This document shows, one piece after another, positions 25,657 to 33,882 of a DNA stretch of 64,000 nt. How positions within the stretch are numbered: the first letter of the stretch is position 1; each line of letters begins with the position of its first letter. The translations under genes were made by a program, and so were the position numbers. Source of the stretch: a virus. The stretch spans positions 24,722-88,721 of the IMG/VR virus record IMGVR_UViG_3300009034_000010. One strand, 5' to 3'. The notes below the pieces were generated by a model. The model saw nothing but the letters and a program-made list of their open reading frames with translations. It was not told the DNA's origin and made no database searches.

Positions 25657-26556
25657 ATGAATAGTATATTATCGCAACTACAGCAAGTATTTCCAGATGG
25701 AAAAATAGGTAAAAGATGGTATAACATTTGTTGTCCTTTTTGTGAACAGGCTGGTCTTAGACCGGATAGAAAATACCATTTAGGAATAAATTATAAGAAA
25801 GGTTATATACATTGTTGGAGATGTTTAAGAGTTCACAAACTCAATTATTTTTTAAAACTTGTTGATGTTCAAATTGACTTAACTGAGTTAGAGGATGGAG
25901 ATTCCGAACCTGCAACTTATTTTATTCATAAAAAAATTGGAATAAAGTTTCCGTCCGAGTATATTAATATTCTTGATTTGTATGATCCACAATATCCAGC
26001 ATATATTCAAGCTTTAAAGTATATCGATAAACGAATTGGTATTGATTTGGCAGTGAAATTGAATGTTGGATTTTGTAATATAGGAGACTACGCTAATAGA
26101 ATTGTTGTTCCTGTGTTTGATCTAAATGATGAAATTATTTATTTTGCAGCCAGAGCTGTATATCCTTTTATTGAGCCTAAAATTAAAAATCCGGTAGGCC
26201 CACGTAGAGATATTTTATTTAATTGGAATGTGGCACAAAGATTCTCTGAAATATTCATAATGGAAGGTATTTTTGGTGCATTAACTGTTTATCCTTACGG
26301 TATTGCTACTTTAGGGAAAGAGATAACAGATGAACAGATCTTAAAAATAATACGAACAAATGTTAAAATTATTAATATAGTTCTTGATAACGATGCAATA
26401 AAAGAAGCGTATGTTATTGCCGAACGTATACGAGGACTTACTCATCGAGTTAAAATAAGAGTTCTTGAATTGAGCGCCGGACAGCCTGATGATTTCTCAT
26501 TTGATCATTTGTTAATGTTGAAAAGTAATACGCAGTTTTATACAAGGTTATTTTAA
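25657..26556 (+). CDS. DNA primase (zinc finger + Toprim)
   Basis: 299 residues. N-terminal zinc-binding domain with C26-x2-C29 and H52/C53-x2-C56 (NICCPFCE, IHCWRC), a middle RNA polymerase domain, and a Toprim fold with FIMEGIFGALTVY (E) and NIVLDNDA (DxD). Shorter than bacterial DnaG and lacking an obvious helicase-binding C-terminus. The start at 25657 is preferred over the earlier ATG, which lies inside the HNH gene. Overlaps the helicase start (TAATG). Confidence 0.85.
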   Translation: MNSILSQLQQVFPDGKIGKRWYNICCPFCEQAGLRPDRKYHLGINYKKGYIHCWRCLRVHKLNYFLKLVDVQIDLTELEDGDSEPATYFIHKKIGIKFPSEYINILDLYDPQYPAYIQALKYIDKRIGIDLAVKLNVGFCNIGDYANRIVVPVFDLNDEIIYFAARAVYPFIEPKIKNPVGPRRDILFNWNVAQRFSEIFIMEGIFGALTVYPYGIATLGKEITDEQILKIIRTNVKIINIVLDNDAIKEAYVIAERIRGLTHRVKIRVLELSAGQPDDFSFDHLLMLKSNTQFYTRLF

Positions 26557-27908
26557 TGGAAGAAGTTCGAGAGACGTTTAATTTTACGCCAGCATTTCAA
26601 GTGTCTGTACTTTCATATTTATTTAATGATGCCAATTTATTTAGAAGATTCACAAAGTATATTCAAGTATCCTATTTTACAGAATTTCAATTTAGGGATA
26701 TTTTGGAAATTGCGATAAATTTTTTTGCAAAGTATGAAGAAGTACCAAATAAAACTTCTTTATTAAATGAGTTAAATACACTTTGTATAAGAACAAACGG
26801 TCGGACAACTATTCAAGATTATCAGGACTATATAAATGAAATTTATAGTTTTAAATTTAATGAAGAATACGTAAAAGAAGAGATAATACGTTTTATACAA
26901 GTTCAAGCAGTATATACTGCTTTAAAAGAATGTACTAATTTCATGCATTTAGAAAATAAAGTGGTTGATACTGTAGTAAAAGCCGCTAGTGTAAAAAATA
27001 AGTTACTCTTTGATGGAGGCTATGACTATAAAAAAGAAATTAAAAATCGTGTTGAACTATTAAAAAAAGGAGTTAGGACTCCGAATCAAGTTCCTATTGG
27101 TATGAATGATATAGATGCAGTAACTGGCGAAGGTTTAGGAAGCGGAGAGTTAGGTGTAGTTATAGGGCAAACAGGAATAGGTAAATCTATTTTCTTGTGT
27201 AATGTTGCTATCGGATCTTGCATGATAGGTAAAAAAGTTTTTTACGGTACAATGGAATCTGGGGTAACACCTCTGGCCGGTCGTATAGATGGACATGTTT
27301 CAACGTATACGGCAGAAGAAATGAAATCAAGAACCGATAAGTTAATAACATCTGTTATGCGTCTTCGTGGGGAATTAAAAATGAAAGAGTTCCCTCAAGC
27401 TGCGACTACACCATCAGATATTTCAAATTATGTTAATGATCTTATTGCAAATGGATATAAACCTGATATAATAATATTAGATTACATTGGTATTATGGCT
27501 GCGGAGAGACGGTTTAAAGATGTACGTCATGCAATACAAAATATTTGCCAAAATATTGTAGGAAAAATAGCTAAAAGATATGAAGTACCTGTGTGGTCAG
27601 CGCATCAATCGAGTGAGGTAGTTCAAGAAACGGATATTGGAAAATTAGCTCAACCGAAAAAAACAAGTAGAAAAGTTATTGGAATATCTGGAATTGCTGA
27701 AGCTAAAGTAGCACTAGCTTCAGAATGTGACTTTTTGATTTCTTTGAACCAAGATGCAATAGAGAAATCATTGATTCCAGAAGAAATGAGAATTCATGTA
27801 ATGAAAAATCGCTTAGGACCTACCGGTGATACTTTTCGTATGAGCATTGATAGAAAACGTTTTGTAATAACAGAAATCGGAAAATTAAACATACCACGGG
27901 GTGTATAG
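26556..27908 (+). CDS. Replicative DnaB-type DNA helicase
   Basis: 450 residues. The RecA-type motor begins near 178 with Walker A GQTGIGKS (204-211), followed by GTMESGVTPLAGRIDG (motif 1a), Walker B IIILDYIGIMA (D309) and SAHQSSEVV (motif 3). The N-terminal 150 residues are helical and less conserved, as in T4 gp41. Forms the hexameric fork helicase with the adjacent primase. Confidence 0.88.
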   Translation: MEEVRETFNFTPAFQVSVLSYLFNDANLFRRFTKYIQVSYFTEFQFRDILEIAINFFAKYEEVPNKTSLLNELNTLCIRTNGRTTIQDYQDYINEIYSFKFNEEYVKEEIIRFIQVQAVYTALKECTNFMHLENKVVDTVVKAASVKNKLLFDGGYDYKKEIKNRVELLKKGVRTPNQVPIGMNDIDAVTGEGLGSGELGVVIGQTGIGKSIFLCNVAIGSCMIGKKVFYGTMESGVTPLAGRIDGHVSTYTAEEMKSRTDKLITSVMRLRGELKMKEFPQAATTPSDISNYVNDLIANGYKPDIIILDYIGIMAAERRFKDVRHAIQNICQNIVGKIAKRYEVPVWSAHQSSEVVQETDIGKLAQPKKTSRKVIGISGIAEAKVALASECDFLISLNQDAIEKSLIPEEMRIHVMKNRLGPTGDTFRMSIDRKRFVITEIGKLNIPRGV

Positions 27909-27909
27909 T

Positions 27910-28353
27910 ATGAGCATTCTGGAAGATTTAGCAGGACGTTTTGATAATAAAGGGGACTTTATACAGAGTATTGCATTCTTATCTAAACAAGAATACGCTC
28001 AATTACTTACTCTTTTTAAAGGTTCAACAGACGCTCTTAATGAACTTATTATGTTTGTTATAGAAACTTTGACCTATAAACTTGGCGTAAAATTTGATAA
28101 TATGAAATTAGGTCGAGAAGCTTATCCTTATTTGAACAAAGAAACTAATGAGCGTGAAATGATTTACCCTCTTGTTTTAACTTTGTTTAATCGTGGACAA
28201 AAAGTTTTAATAATGGAAGGTGGAGAGACTAAAGTAGTGACACAGGATTTGATATTATTATTTGATAAATTATTAACTATGAATATGATACACTCTTCCA
28301 GTAAACCGATGGTTGATTTTTCATTATTAGTTAACGTAGGTATAGAGTGTTGA
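27910..28353 (+). CDS. Hypothetical protein following the helicase
   Basis: 147 residues from the ATG at 27910 (MSILEDLAGRFDNKGDF), which follows the helicase stop. Helical, acidic/hydrophobic, no cysteine motif. Position after primase-helicase would suit a helicase loader or accessory factor, but no family is recognised. Confidence 0.6.
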   Translation: MSILEDLAGRFDNKGDFIQSIAFLSKQEYAQLLTLFKGSTDALNELIMFVIETLTYKLGVKFDNMKLGREAYPYLNKETNEREMIYPLVLTLFNRGQKVLIMEGGETKVVTQDLILLFDKLLTMNMIHSSSKPMVDFSLLVNVGIEC

Positions 28354-28354
28354 C

Positions 28355-28884
28355 ATGATTGAAATTTGGAAAGATATAAAAGGTTATGAAGGTACTTATC
28401 AAATAAGTAACAAAGGAAGAATAAAGAGATTAGCCAGAAAAGATTTAACAGGACGCATTCTTCATGAACGAATATTAAAAACTTCTATAGGATCAAAGGG
28501 GTATCTTCAATTTGGCTTATGAGAAAAAATGAAAAAAGAAAAATTAAAGATGTTCATAGAATAGTTGCAGAAACATTTATTCCTAATTATGATAATAAGC
28601 CTCAAGTTAATCATAAAGATGGGATTAAAATTAATGTTGAAGCTAATAATCTTGAATGGGTTACTGTGAAAGAAAATGCTGAACATAGAGATAATGTATT
28701 AGGTAAACATTTTAGAGGGGAACGATGTGGTAAAGCTAAATTGACTACTAAAGATGTTCTCGTTATAAAAGAGTTATTAAAAAATAAAAAATTAACACAA
28801 AAAGATATTGGAGAAATGTACGGCGTAAGTAATGTTTGTATTAATTATATCAACACAGGTAAACGTTGGTCTCATTTATGTTAG
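28355..28884 (+). pseudogene. HNH endonuclease gene broken by a frame change
   Basis: The first part (28355-28522, 55 codons) encodes an intact NUMOD4 (IEIWKDIKGYEGTYQISNKG) and stops at TGA. The rest (28519-28884, 121 codons) encodes the HNH core (VHRIVAETFIPN, QVNHKDGIK) and HTH in the -1 frame, overlapping by ATGA. Restoring one base, giving TTA TGG AGA AAA, would read GLWRKNEK as in related proteins here. Either recent decay, a base-calling error, or two coupled polypeptides. Confidence 0.8.
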
Positions 28885-29120
28885 AAAAAGATAAGGTCAG
28901 TATATGTAAAATTATAAAAGGGATTTATACCACTGAAGCATTATTATTTAACAATACTTTAGAAGGGTTACAAGCTTATAATGAAGCTTATATAAAAATA
29001 GCTGGCTTGTTAGATGGTTTTAATGCTACTACTTCTGAAATATGTCGCTATCTTGGAGATGAGTTCTTTGAATGGTATTCTAGTGGTTATGATGAAGTAA
29101 TAGCGAAATTCTTAGATTAG
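28878..29120 (+). CDS. Hypothetical acidic protein
   Basis: 80 residues from an ATG overlapping the HNH stop (MLEKDKVSICKIIKGIYTTE). Helical with several Tyr and Phe, no motif. Start placed by the overlap; a few extra N-terminal residues are possible. Confidence 0.55.
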   Translation: MLEKDKVSICKIIKGIYTTEALLFNNTLEGLQAYNEAYIKIAGLLDGFNATTSEICRYLGDEFFEWYSSGYDEVIAKFLD

Positions 29121-29128
29121 AGGGTATC

Positions 29129-29263
29129 ATGTTTGAATTAGCTGTTATAGAACAATATATAGTTCCAGGAATATGTATAATTTTTTGTATTGTGTGCTTA
29201 ATTAAATTCAGTATAAGCGCAAATAGAGATATTGACGAACCTGAGAAGAGACAGGAGGAGTAA
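29129..29263 (+). CDS. 44-residue single-span membrane protein
   Basis: GAGGG ribosome site, ATG at 29129. Residues 8-30 (EQYIVPGICIIFCIVCLIKF) form one hydrophobic span; the tail (RDIDEPEKRQEE) is charged. Its stop is inside the AGGAGGAGTAA that serves as ribosome site for the next gene, so the pair is coupled. Confidence 0.6.
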   Translation: MFELAVIEQYIVPGICIIFCIVCLIKFSISANRDIDEPEKRQEE

Positions 29264-29485
29264 ATGCCACTTTATGATTACCGTTGTCCGGTATGTGGAG
29301 CGATTATTGAAAGTTTTGGTAGTTATGATGAAGACATAAAAATGAGACAATGCTGCTCTTCCTTGTGTAATGGAGAGCAGCAAAATTTTTATAGAATAAT
29401 ATCCGGTAAACCACCGGTTATAATATTTAAAGGAGATGGTTGGGCAAAAGATAATTATACTGGAAAATCAAATAATGAAAAATGA
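29264..29485 (+). CDS. FmdB-type zinc-ribbon protein
   Basis: 73 residues opening MPLYDYRCPVCGAIIESFGS, the FmdB/CxxC_CxxC_SSSS putative regulatory domain, with a second pair C..C at CCSSLC and the typical ending KGDGWAKDNYTGK. In phages these small ribbons are common and of unknown function. Its 3' end overlaps the start of the following HNH gene, which begins in ATGAAAAATGA. Confidence 0.75.
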   Translation: MPLYDYRCPVCGAIIESFGSYDEDIKMRQCCSSLCNGEQQNFYRIISGKPPVIIFKGDGWAKDNYTGKSNNEK

Positions 29486-29996
29486 AGAGATTTGGACGAA
29501 TATAAAAGACTATGAAGGATTATACCAAATTTCTTCATACGGACGAGTTAAAAGTCTTAGAAGGAAAAGATCAGATAATATCTGGACAAAAACTCGTATC
29601 CTTAAAAATAGAACAGATAAATATGGGTATTCACATGTAACTTTAGTTAAAAATAAGATATATAAAACATGTTTAGTTCATAGACTAGTAGCTAAAGCGT
29701 TTATACCTAATCTAAATAACAAACCTCAAGTTAATCATGAAGATGGTATTAAAAACCATAATTATGATTATAATTTAAAATGGTGTACTATATCTGAGAA
29801 TAATCAACATGCTTATGATATGCATTTAAAAGAAAGTCTTAAAGGAGAAGAGAATGGGACTTCAAAATTGAAAGATGGAGATGTTCTACAAATTAGAAAA
29901 AGTTCATTAACTCAAAAAGAGTTAGCAAGAATATTTGGTGTAACTCAAACACATATAAGTCGTATTAAACGAAATGTAAGTTGGAGACATATCTAA
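29475..29996 (+). CDS. HNH homing endonuclease
   Basis: 173 residues from the ATG at 29475. NUMOD4 (EIWTNIKDYEGLYQISSYGRVKSL), HNH core (VHRLVAKAFIPNLNNKPQVNHEDGIK) and C-terminal HTH (LTQKELARIFGVTQTHISRIK). All catalytic His/Asn positions look intact. Starts inside the end of the FmdB-like gene and ends one base before the next. Confidence 0.88.
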   Translation: MKNEEIWTNIKDYEGLYQISSYGRVKSLRRKRSDNIWTKTRILKNRTDKYGYSHVTLVKNKIYKTCLVHRLVAKAFIPNLNNKPQVNHEDGIKNHNYDYNLKWCTISENNQHAYDMHLKESLKGEENGTSKLKDGDVLQIRKSSLTQKELARIFGVTQTHISRIKRNVSWRHI

Positions 29997-29997
29997 G

Positions 29998-30335
29998 ATG
30001 GCTATAACGGAGATTCAAACAAGAAAAAGGACCCAGAACTTTAAATCATGTAAAGAGTGTGCAGAACATTTTGGAGAGAAAAATATCCCAGATTGGATGC
30101 TTGAAACAGAACTTTGTATTCTTTGTATTTGTGTAGTTAATAAATTTTCGAAAGAAGTTATTCAGGCTGTTGATACTTTAAAGAAAGTAAAGTTACTCCT
30201 GAATTATTTGAACTTATGGATACGGAATTTGCAGAAGCTTTGCTTTTATTGAAAAAGCGAAAAGTATCAGGAGAAACTTACAATTCAATTAAAGTATCAT
30301 GTAAACTAACTCATAAAGTAGGAGAAATTAAATGA
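29998..30335 (+). CDS. Zinc protein needing a -1 frameshift at T TTA AAG
   Basis: Frame 1 runs 29998-30252 and contains two cysteine pairs (SCKECAEHF, LCILCIC). After residue 62 its sequence becomes hydrophobic and unlike the first part, whereas the -1 frame continues smoothly as ESKVTPELFELMDTEFAEALLLLKKRK to a TGA at 30333-30335 that overlaps the next start. The switch point lies exactly at a canonical slippery heptamer. The fused product would be 112 residues. Function unknown, probably nucleic-acid binding. Confidence 0.6.
30177..30183 (+). promoter_or_regulatory. Candidate -1 ribosomal frameshift site T TTA AAG
   Basis: Heptamer TTTAAAG in the correct register (X XXY YYZ; zero-frame codons TTA at 30178 and AAG at 30181). 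Slippage would put the ribosome into the frame that encodes the plausible C-terminal half. I do not see a strong downstream stem-loop, which weakens the case. Confidence 0.4.
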
Positions 30336-31111
30336 ATATGATTGTTGTAGCAGCGACTACAATATCTGACGCTTTTCATCAAATGTTGTACAAATTTTTT
30401 GAAAAAGATAGTGACAAGAACTATGTTAATGCATATGTCACTGACATTGATTCTGGTAGTTTCGGTAAAGATAAAATGGGGGAAGAGAGTGGTGCTCAAC
30501 AAAGATTACAAGCCAGTTTAGCTGTAGCTGAAATAACTCATCCTGAAGCTCGACCTTTATCGGTAACGTTTCCTGAGCAGTTGAATATTCCTCCAGTCTG
30601 TACTCAAGACAGCATTGAGGATTATTTTGCAAACTATCTTATGAATGCTGAATTGTCAATAAATGAAACATACACCTATGGTAGTAGAATGTTGGCATTT
30701 CCTAGGATTGTAACTGATAAATTTCCTTACAGCCCTGATGGTAAGTTATTAACGTATCCTATTAAGAAATTCAATCAGATTGACTGGATTATAGATCACC
30801 TTAAAGCAGCCCCCGGTAATAATCATTGTTGTGTTGAAATAAGCAAAGGGGATGATCTTCTTCTTAAGCACGCCCCTTGCCTCAGATTGATTTCATTTAA
30901 AATCGTTAATGGAAAGTTAAACGTCACTGTCTTTTTTCGTAGTTGGGACTTCTGGAGCGGATTCCCTACGAATCTCGGTGGTATTCAATTATTAAATGAG
31001 TATGTGGCTTCAGAGATTGGGATAGAAACCGGTACAATGTTCGTTCTGTCAGACGGTCTTCATGTTTATACTCATAATGTGAAATTCGCTCTTGAGAGGT
31101 TGGGAAGATGA
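30332..31111 (+). CDS. Divergent thymidylate-synthase-like protein
   Basis: 259 residues. The C-terminal half carries thymidylate synthase landmarks: HAPCLRLISFKI where the synthases have the catalytic PCH-x-Q loop (Cys kept, His changed to Leu), RSWDFWSGFPTNLGG matching the RSxD...G-P-x-N nucleotide-binding segment with the base-selecting Asn kept, and SDGLHVYTHN near the end (D-x-H-x-Y). It could make dTMP or a modified pyrimidine such as hydroxymethyl-dUMP; the sequence alone does not decide. Start overlaps the upstream TGA (ATGA). Confidence 0.6.
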   Translation: MNMIVVAATTISDAFHQMLYKFFEKDSDKNYVNAYVTDIDSGSFGKDKMGEESGAQQRLQASLAVAEITHPEARPLSVTFPEQLNIPPVCTQDSIEDYFANYLMNAELSINETYTYGSRMLAFPRIVTDKFPYSPDGKLLTYPIKKFNQIDWIIDHLKAAPGNNHCCVEISKGDDLLLKHAPCLRLISFKIVNGKLNVTVFFRSWDFWSGFPTNLGGIQLLNEYVASEIGIETGTMFVLSDGLHVYTHNVKFALERLGR

Positions 31112-32076
31112 TGCAAATAAAAAGTTTAGTATTTGAAGGAGGTGGAGTAGCAGGCATTGCTTATGGAGGAGCCTTAACTTTCATGGATACTCATCATTTG
31201 CTTGATGATGTAGTGAGAGTTGGAGGAACAAGTGCTGGAGCTATAACAGCCTGTTTAATGGCTATAGGATGTGAAGCGGACGAGATTCAAGAAATTATCA
31301 AAGAAACAAAATTTTCCTCTTTTCAGGATGATAGTTTTGGTGTTATTCGTGATAGTGTCCGACTTATGAGAGATTATGGTTGGCATAAAGGTGAGACATT
31401 CAAGACATGGCTTAAGGGTCATATTACAGATAAATTTGGTTATGATGGTGTTACTTTTGCTGATTTAGATCGAAATAATAGTTGGTACATACGGTATGAA
31501 ACATCTTTATGTAGTTGGGACAAATCTAACCAAACAACAGTCAGAAATTTATTCTCATGAAACTAACCGAATATGTTGATCGCAGACGCTGTAAGAATTT
31601 CTATGGGAATCCCTTTTTTCTTTCAATGTGTTGAGAATAAAGACGGAGACATTTTAGTAGATGGTGGGGTAGCAAATAACTATCCTGTGAAGATGTTTGA
31701 TAAGAGAAAGTATTATAATCAACATGCAAAGACTCCTAATTCTGAAGAAAAATTGTTTAATCCTGAAACAATTGGATTCCGGTTAGATACTCAAGAAGAA
31801 ATTAATGCAAATAAAGATTGGGGAAATACTTCGGTTGAAATAAACAGCTTGAGTGACTATATTGGTGCTGTGTTGTCTTATTTTATGGAAACAGCGAATA
31901 AAAAGCATCTTACTGAAGCTGACCGGCGCAGAACCATTTTCATAGATAAAGCTCATATCAAAGCAACTGACTTTAGTCTTACTGATGAAGATGTAGATTT
32001 ACTTATAAAGAATGGAGAAAAAGCTGTTAAAAAATTTTATGAACTTGAACTTGAACTTGAACTTGACAGCGTGTAG
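31108..32076 (+). pseudogene. Patatin-like phospholipase, frame interrupted
   Basis: Two same-frame ORFs (31108-31560 and 31573-32076) are separated by in-frame TGA and TAA. The first has the oxyanion GGGVAG motif and nucleophile GTSAG; the second has the catalytic DGG (VDGGVANNYPV) after IADAVRISMGIPFFF. Between them the +1 frame reads SHETNR, matching the FSHE...P block usual before IADAV, so two compensating indels are likely. An intact enzyme would hydrolyse phospholipids, perhaps for lysis or takeover. The C-terminus ends in a glutamate-leucine repeat. Confidence 0.8.
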
Positions 32077-32091
32077 GATGCCTGTTATACT
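32063..32091 (+). promoter_or_regulatory. Sigma70-type promoter at the patatin 3' end
   Basis: CTTGACA with TTGACA at 32063-32068, 17-bp spacer and -10 TATACT at 32086-32091. The -35 lies inside the last patatin codons. It drives the gene at 32152, which has an AAAGGG ribosome site and ends in a strong terminator, so this is a self-contained unit. Confidence 0.75.
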
Positions 32092-32151
32092 ATAATAGAG
32101 TGCATCAGTTTTTAGCGTAAATTATTTTCTAACTATTTTGAAAGGGATTTT

Positions 32152-32475
32152 ATGGACGATGAAGAAAAAGGCGAGTTGAGTTTTAGTCTGCAATCAGTGA
32201 GCGCCCTTATTGAGGCAAAGAAAGCTTTTATAGATAATAAAGGCAATGTTGATATGGGGGACGTAAAAGAAGTTACTCTTGGAACGGAGGGGATTCTTAA
32301 AGTAAAAATCAAAGGTTCGAGGACGGCCACAGTCACAATGGCGCAGGTTTTCGATAAAGCGGAAGATGCTTATGAAGTTGCGATAAAGTTGAAAGCAGAA
32401 CAAAAGCAAAACCTTTCCAGCGATATTAACGCTATGAGGGGCAGAATAGAAAATATCCGAAATCCCCAGGACTAA
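32152..32475 (+). CDS. Hypothetical acidic protein, monocistronic
   Basis: 107 residues (MDDEEKGELSFSLQSVSALI). A beta-rich middle (GILKVKIKGSRTATVTMAQVFD) and a helical, lysine-rich C-terminus. No known motif. Own promoter (32063) and terminator (32493) suggest high, independent expression; codon use has more G/C-ending codons than its neighbours. Confidence 0.7.
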   Translation: MDDEEKGELSFSLQSVSALIEAKKAFIDNKGNVDMGDVKEVTLGTEGILKVKIKGSRTATVTMAQVFDKAEDAYEVAIKLKAEQKQNLSSDINAMRGRIENIRNPQD

Positions 32476-32492
32476 AAGCAGGCTTTAACATA

Positions 32493-32512
32493 GGGGGCGA
32501 AAGCCCCCTTAT
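32493..32512 (+). terminator. Intrinsic terminator with GAAA tetraloop
   Basis: GGGGGC-GAAA-GCCCCC (32493-32508) followed by TTATATAAAATTT. Very stable stem capped by a GNRA loop, directly after the 32152 gene. Confidence 0.85.
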
Positions 32513-32543
32513 ATAAAATTTAATTAAGAGGTTAAATAGTCAA

Positions 32544-32732
32544 ATGAATGAGCAACCAGGTTGGTGCGATAGTTGTAATACGCAAAGAGAGTTATTTGAA
32601 TTTTCTTGTCCGGTATGTAGAGATCGAGTCATGTACTGTAAAACCTGTCTTTCTGTAGCTATTAAAGAACATAAATGTATTGAATGTTTTGAAGAAGGGA
32701 CTAAACATGAATACGGCCACAGAGCCAATTAA
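32544..32732 (+). CDS. Small zinc-binding protein A
   Basis: 62 residues with four CxxC-like pairs (WCDSC, SCPVC, YCKTC, KCIEC): two zinc sites in B-box/RING-like spacing. Its C-terminus overlaps the start of a paralogue (32707). Hairpin-forming CCCCCT...AGGGGG (32743-32762) lies just past its stop. Confidence 0.65.
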   Translation: MNEQPGWCDSCNTQRELFEFSCPVCRDRVMYCKTCLSVAIKEHKCIECFEEGTKHEYGHRAN

Positions 32733-32952
32733 AGATAAAAATCCCCCTATAGATAAGGGGGGTTCACATAAGTTATTTGAATTCAGATGTTACTTATGTG
32801 GTGATACTGCGGATCATACATGTTTATCTTGTGGAAAACATGTATGTATGAGTTGTTGGAATGAAGAACAATTCGGTTGCATTGAATGCTTTCCTCAATT
32901 TACGGACGAAGCGTATGCACCCACTTTTCAGTCACATTTTCTTGATAATTAG
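32707..32952 (+). CDS. Small zinc-binding protein B (paralogue of A)
   Basis: 81 residues from the ATG after GAAGGGAC. Cysteine pairs RCYLC, TCLSC, VCMSC and GCIEC repeat the plan of the preceding protein, including the CIECF ending, so the two arose by duplication. Codons 13-19 contain a C5/G6 hairpin that could slow or attenuate expression. Confidence 0.65.
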   Translation: MNTATEPIKDKNPPIDKGGSHKLFEFRCYLCGDTADHTCLSCGKHVCMSCWNEEQFGCIECFPQFTDEAYAPTFQSHFLDN

Positions 32953-32960
32953 AGGCTGTT

Positions 32961-33086
32961 ATGAAATATTTTAAATGGGTTTTCATATTCTATCTTTTTT
33001 GGTGTTGTTTTCTCCAGATAATACTTGGACCAATCCTTTGTCCATACGAAGTTATGACTTATGCAGCTATATTTCAATCTATCTAA
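32961..33086 (+). CDS. 41-residue hydrophobic membrane protein
   Basis: MKYFKWVFIFYLFWCCFLQI... with a hydrophobic run at residues 5-27 after two lysines. AGAGG ribosome site. Could be a signal-anchor peptide or small holin-like protein; no family recognised. Confidence 0.5.
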   Translation: MKYFKWVFIFYLFWCCFLQIILGPILCPYEVMTYAAIFQSI

Positions 33087-33133
33087 GTAACTTATAATAA
33101 GAATACCCTTATTTCAATTTAAAGGTTTTTATA

Positions 33134-33547
33134 ATGGACGATTTGTATAAAAGTACACGTAACGCTCGTAAGAATCTTTCAGACGATATGAACGCTAAAA
33201 TAAAACTTGTGGAGGATATTTTTAATCAGCTATTTAAAATATATCACATTACTTATGGGGAATTTAATAAACGTTTTCCTCTTGAAAAATACGGTTGTGA
33301 TGAGCAAGCATTACTGGCTTTAGAAAAAAAGCATTATGAATTAGGATTGGCCGGTAAAGATACTAAAGATTTTGGCGTATCTGTACTTTCTCTAATGGCA
33401 ACTATTACGGATGTTTTTACAGGCGGGTTTAGATTTTCAGTTCTTTTACAAAGTGTTTCTGATAATTCTAAATACACGACAAATTATTTTGAAAATAGGC
33501 GTATTGAAAGTGTAGAATTAATTTATTATCCGCCGCCAAAAAAATAA
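33134..33547 (+). CDS. Hypothetical protein
   Basis: 137 residues (MDDLYKSTRNARKNLSDDMNAKIKL). A charged helical N-terminus, then mixed alpha/beta with two glycine turns, ending PPPKK. AAAGG ribosome site. Not recognised. Confidence 0.6.
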   Translation: MDDLYKSTRNARKNLSDDMNAKIKLVEDIFNQLFKIYHITYGEFNKRFPLEKYGCDEQALLALEKKHYELGLAGKDTKDFGVSVLSLMATITDVFTGGFRFSVLLQSVSDNSKYTTNYFENRRIESVELIYYPPPKK

Positions 33548-33559
33548 AGGTACTTTAAC

Positions 33560-33775
33560 GTGACTGAAATAGGATTAGATAAATGTTATCGTCATAGAGA
33601 TACAGGATGTGAATATCATATCTTGACTTATCTTCGTACAAAAACATTCGGTATGACTTTGTTAACAGAATACTATGACGGAATATGCGTAAATATTATT
33701 CCGATAGATAAAGAAAATTTTGATGATCATATTTCTGATTACGAAGAAATAGCTGAAGACGAATTCGCAGAATAG
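33560..33775 (+). CDS. Hypothetical protein ending at the tRNA cluster
   Basis: 71 residues from a GTG start (MTEIGLDKCYRHRDTGCEYHILTYL). Compact beta-rich sequence with an acidic tail (DYEEIAEDEFAE). Its stop codon shares one base with the first tRNA, so mRNA and tRNA are cut from a common transcript. Confidence 0.6.
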   Translation: MTEIGLDKCYRHRDTGCEYHILTYLRTKTFGMTLLTEYYDGICVNIIPIDKENFDDHISDYEEIAEDEFAE

Positions 33776-33859
33776 CGAGAGTGGTGGAATCTGGCGTACA
33801 CACAGGGTTTAAGCCCCTGCACCTTCGGGTTGAGGGTTCGAATCCCTCCTCTCGCACCA
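33775..33859 (+). tRNA. tRNA-Leu (UAA)
   Basis: Acceptor GCGAGAG pairs with CTCTCGC and CCA is encoded. Anticodon stem CAGGG/CCCTG with loop TTTAAGC (anticodon TAA); a long variable arm, as expected for leucine. Reads UUA/UUG, frequent in this A+T-rich genome. Confidence 0.93.
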
Positions 33860-33882
33860 ATAAAACGTAAATAAAATTTTAA

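Noticed and set aside
28355-30000. Possible group I intron around clustered HNH genes
   Set aside because: The HNH ORFs overlap neighbouring intact ORFs by a few bases and no exon pair is interrupted; they are free-standing homing genes.
32743-32762. CCCCCT/AGGGGGG hairpin considered as a terminator
   Set aside because: No U-tract and located inside the 5' end of a coding frame; at most an attenuating structure.
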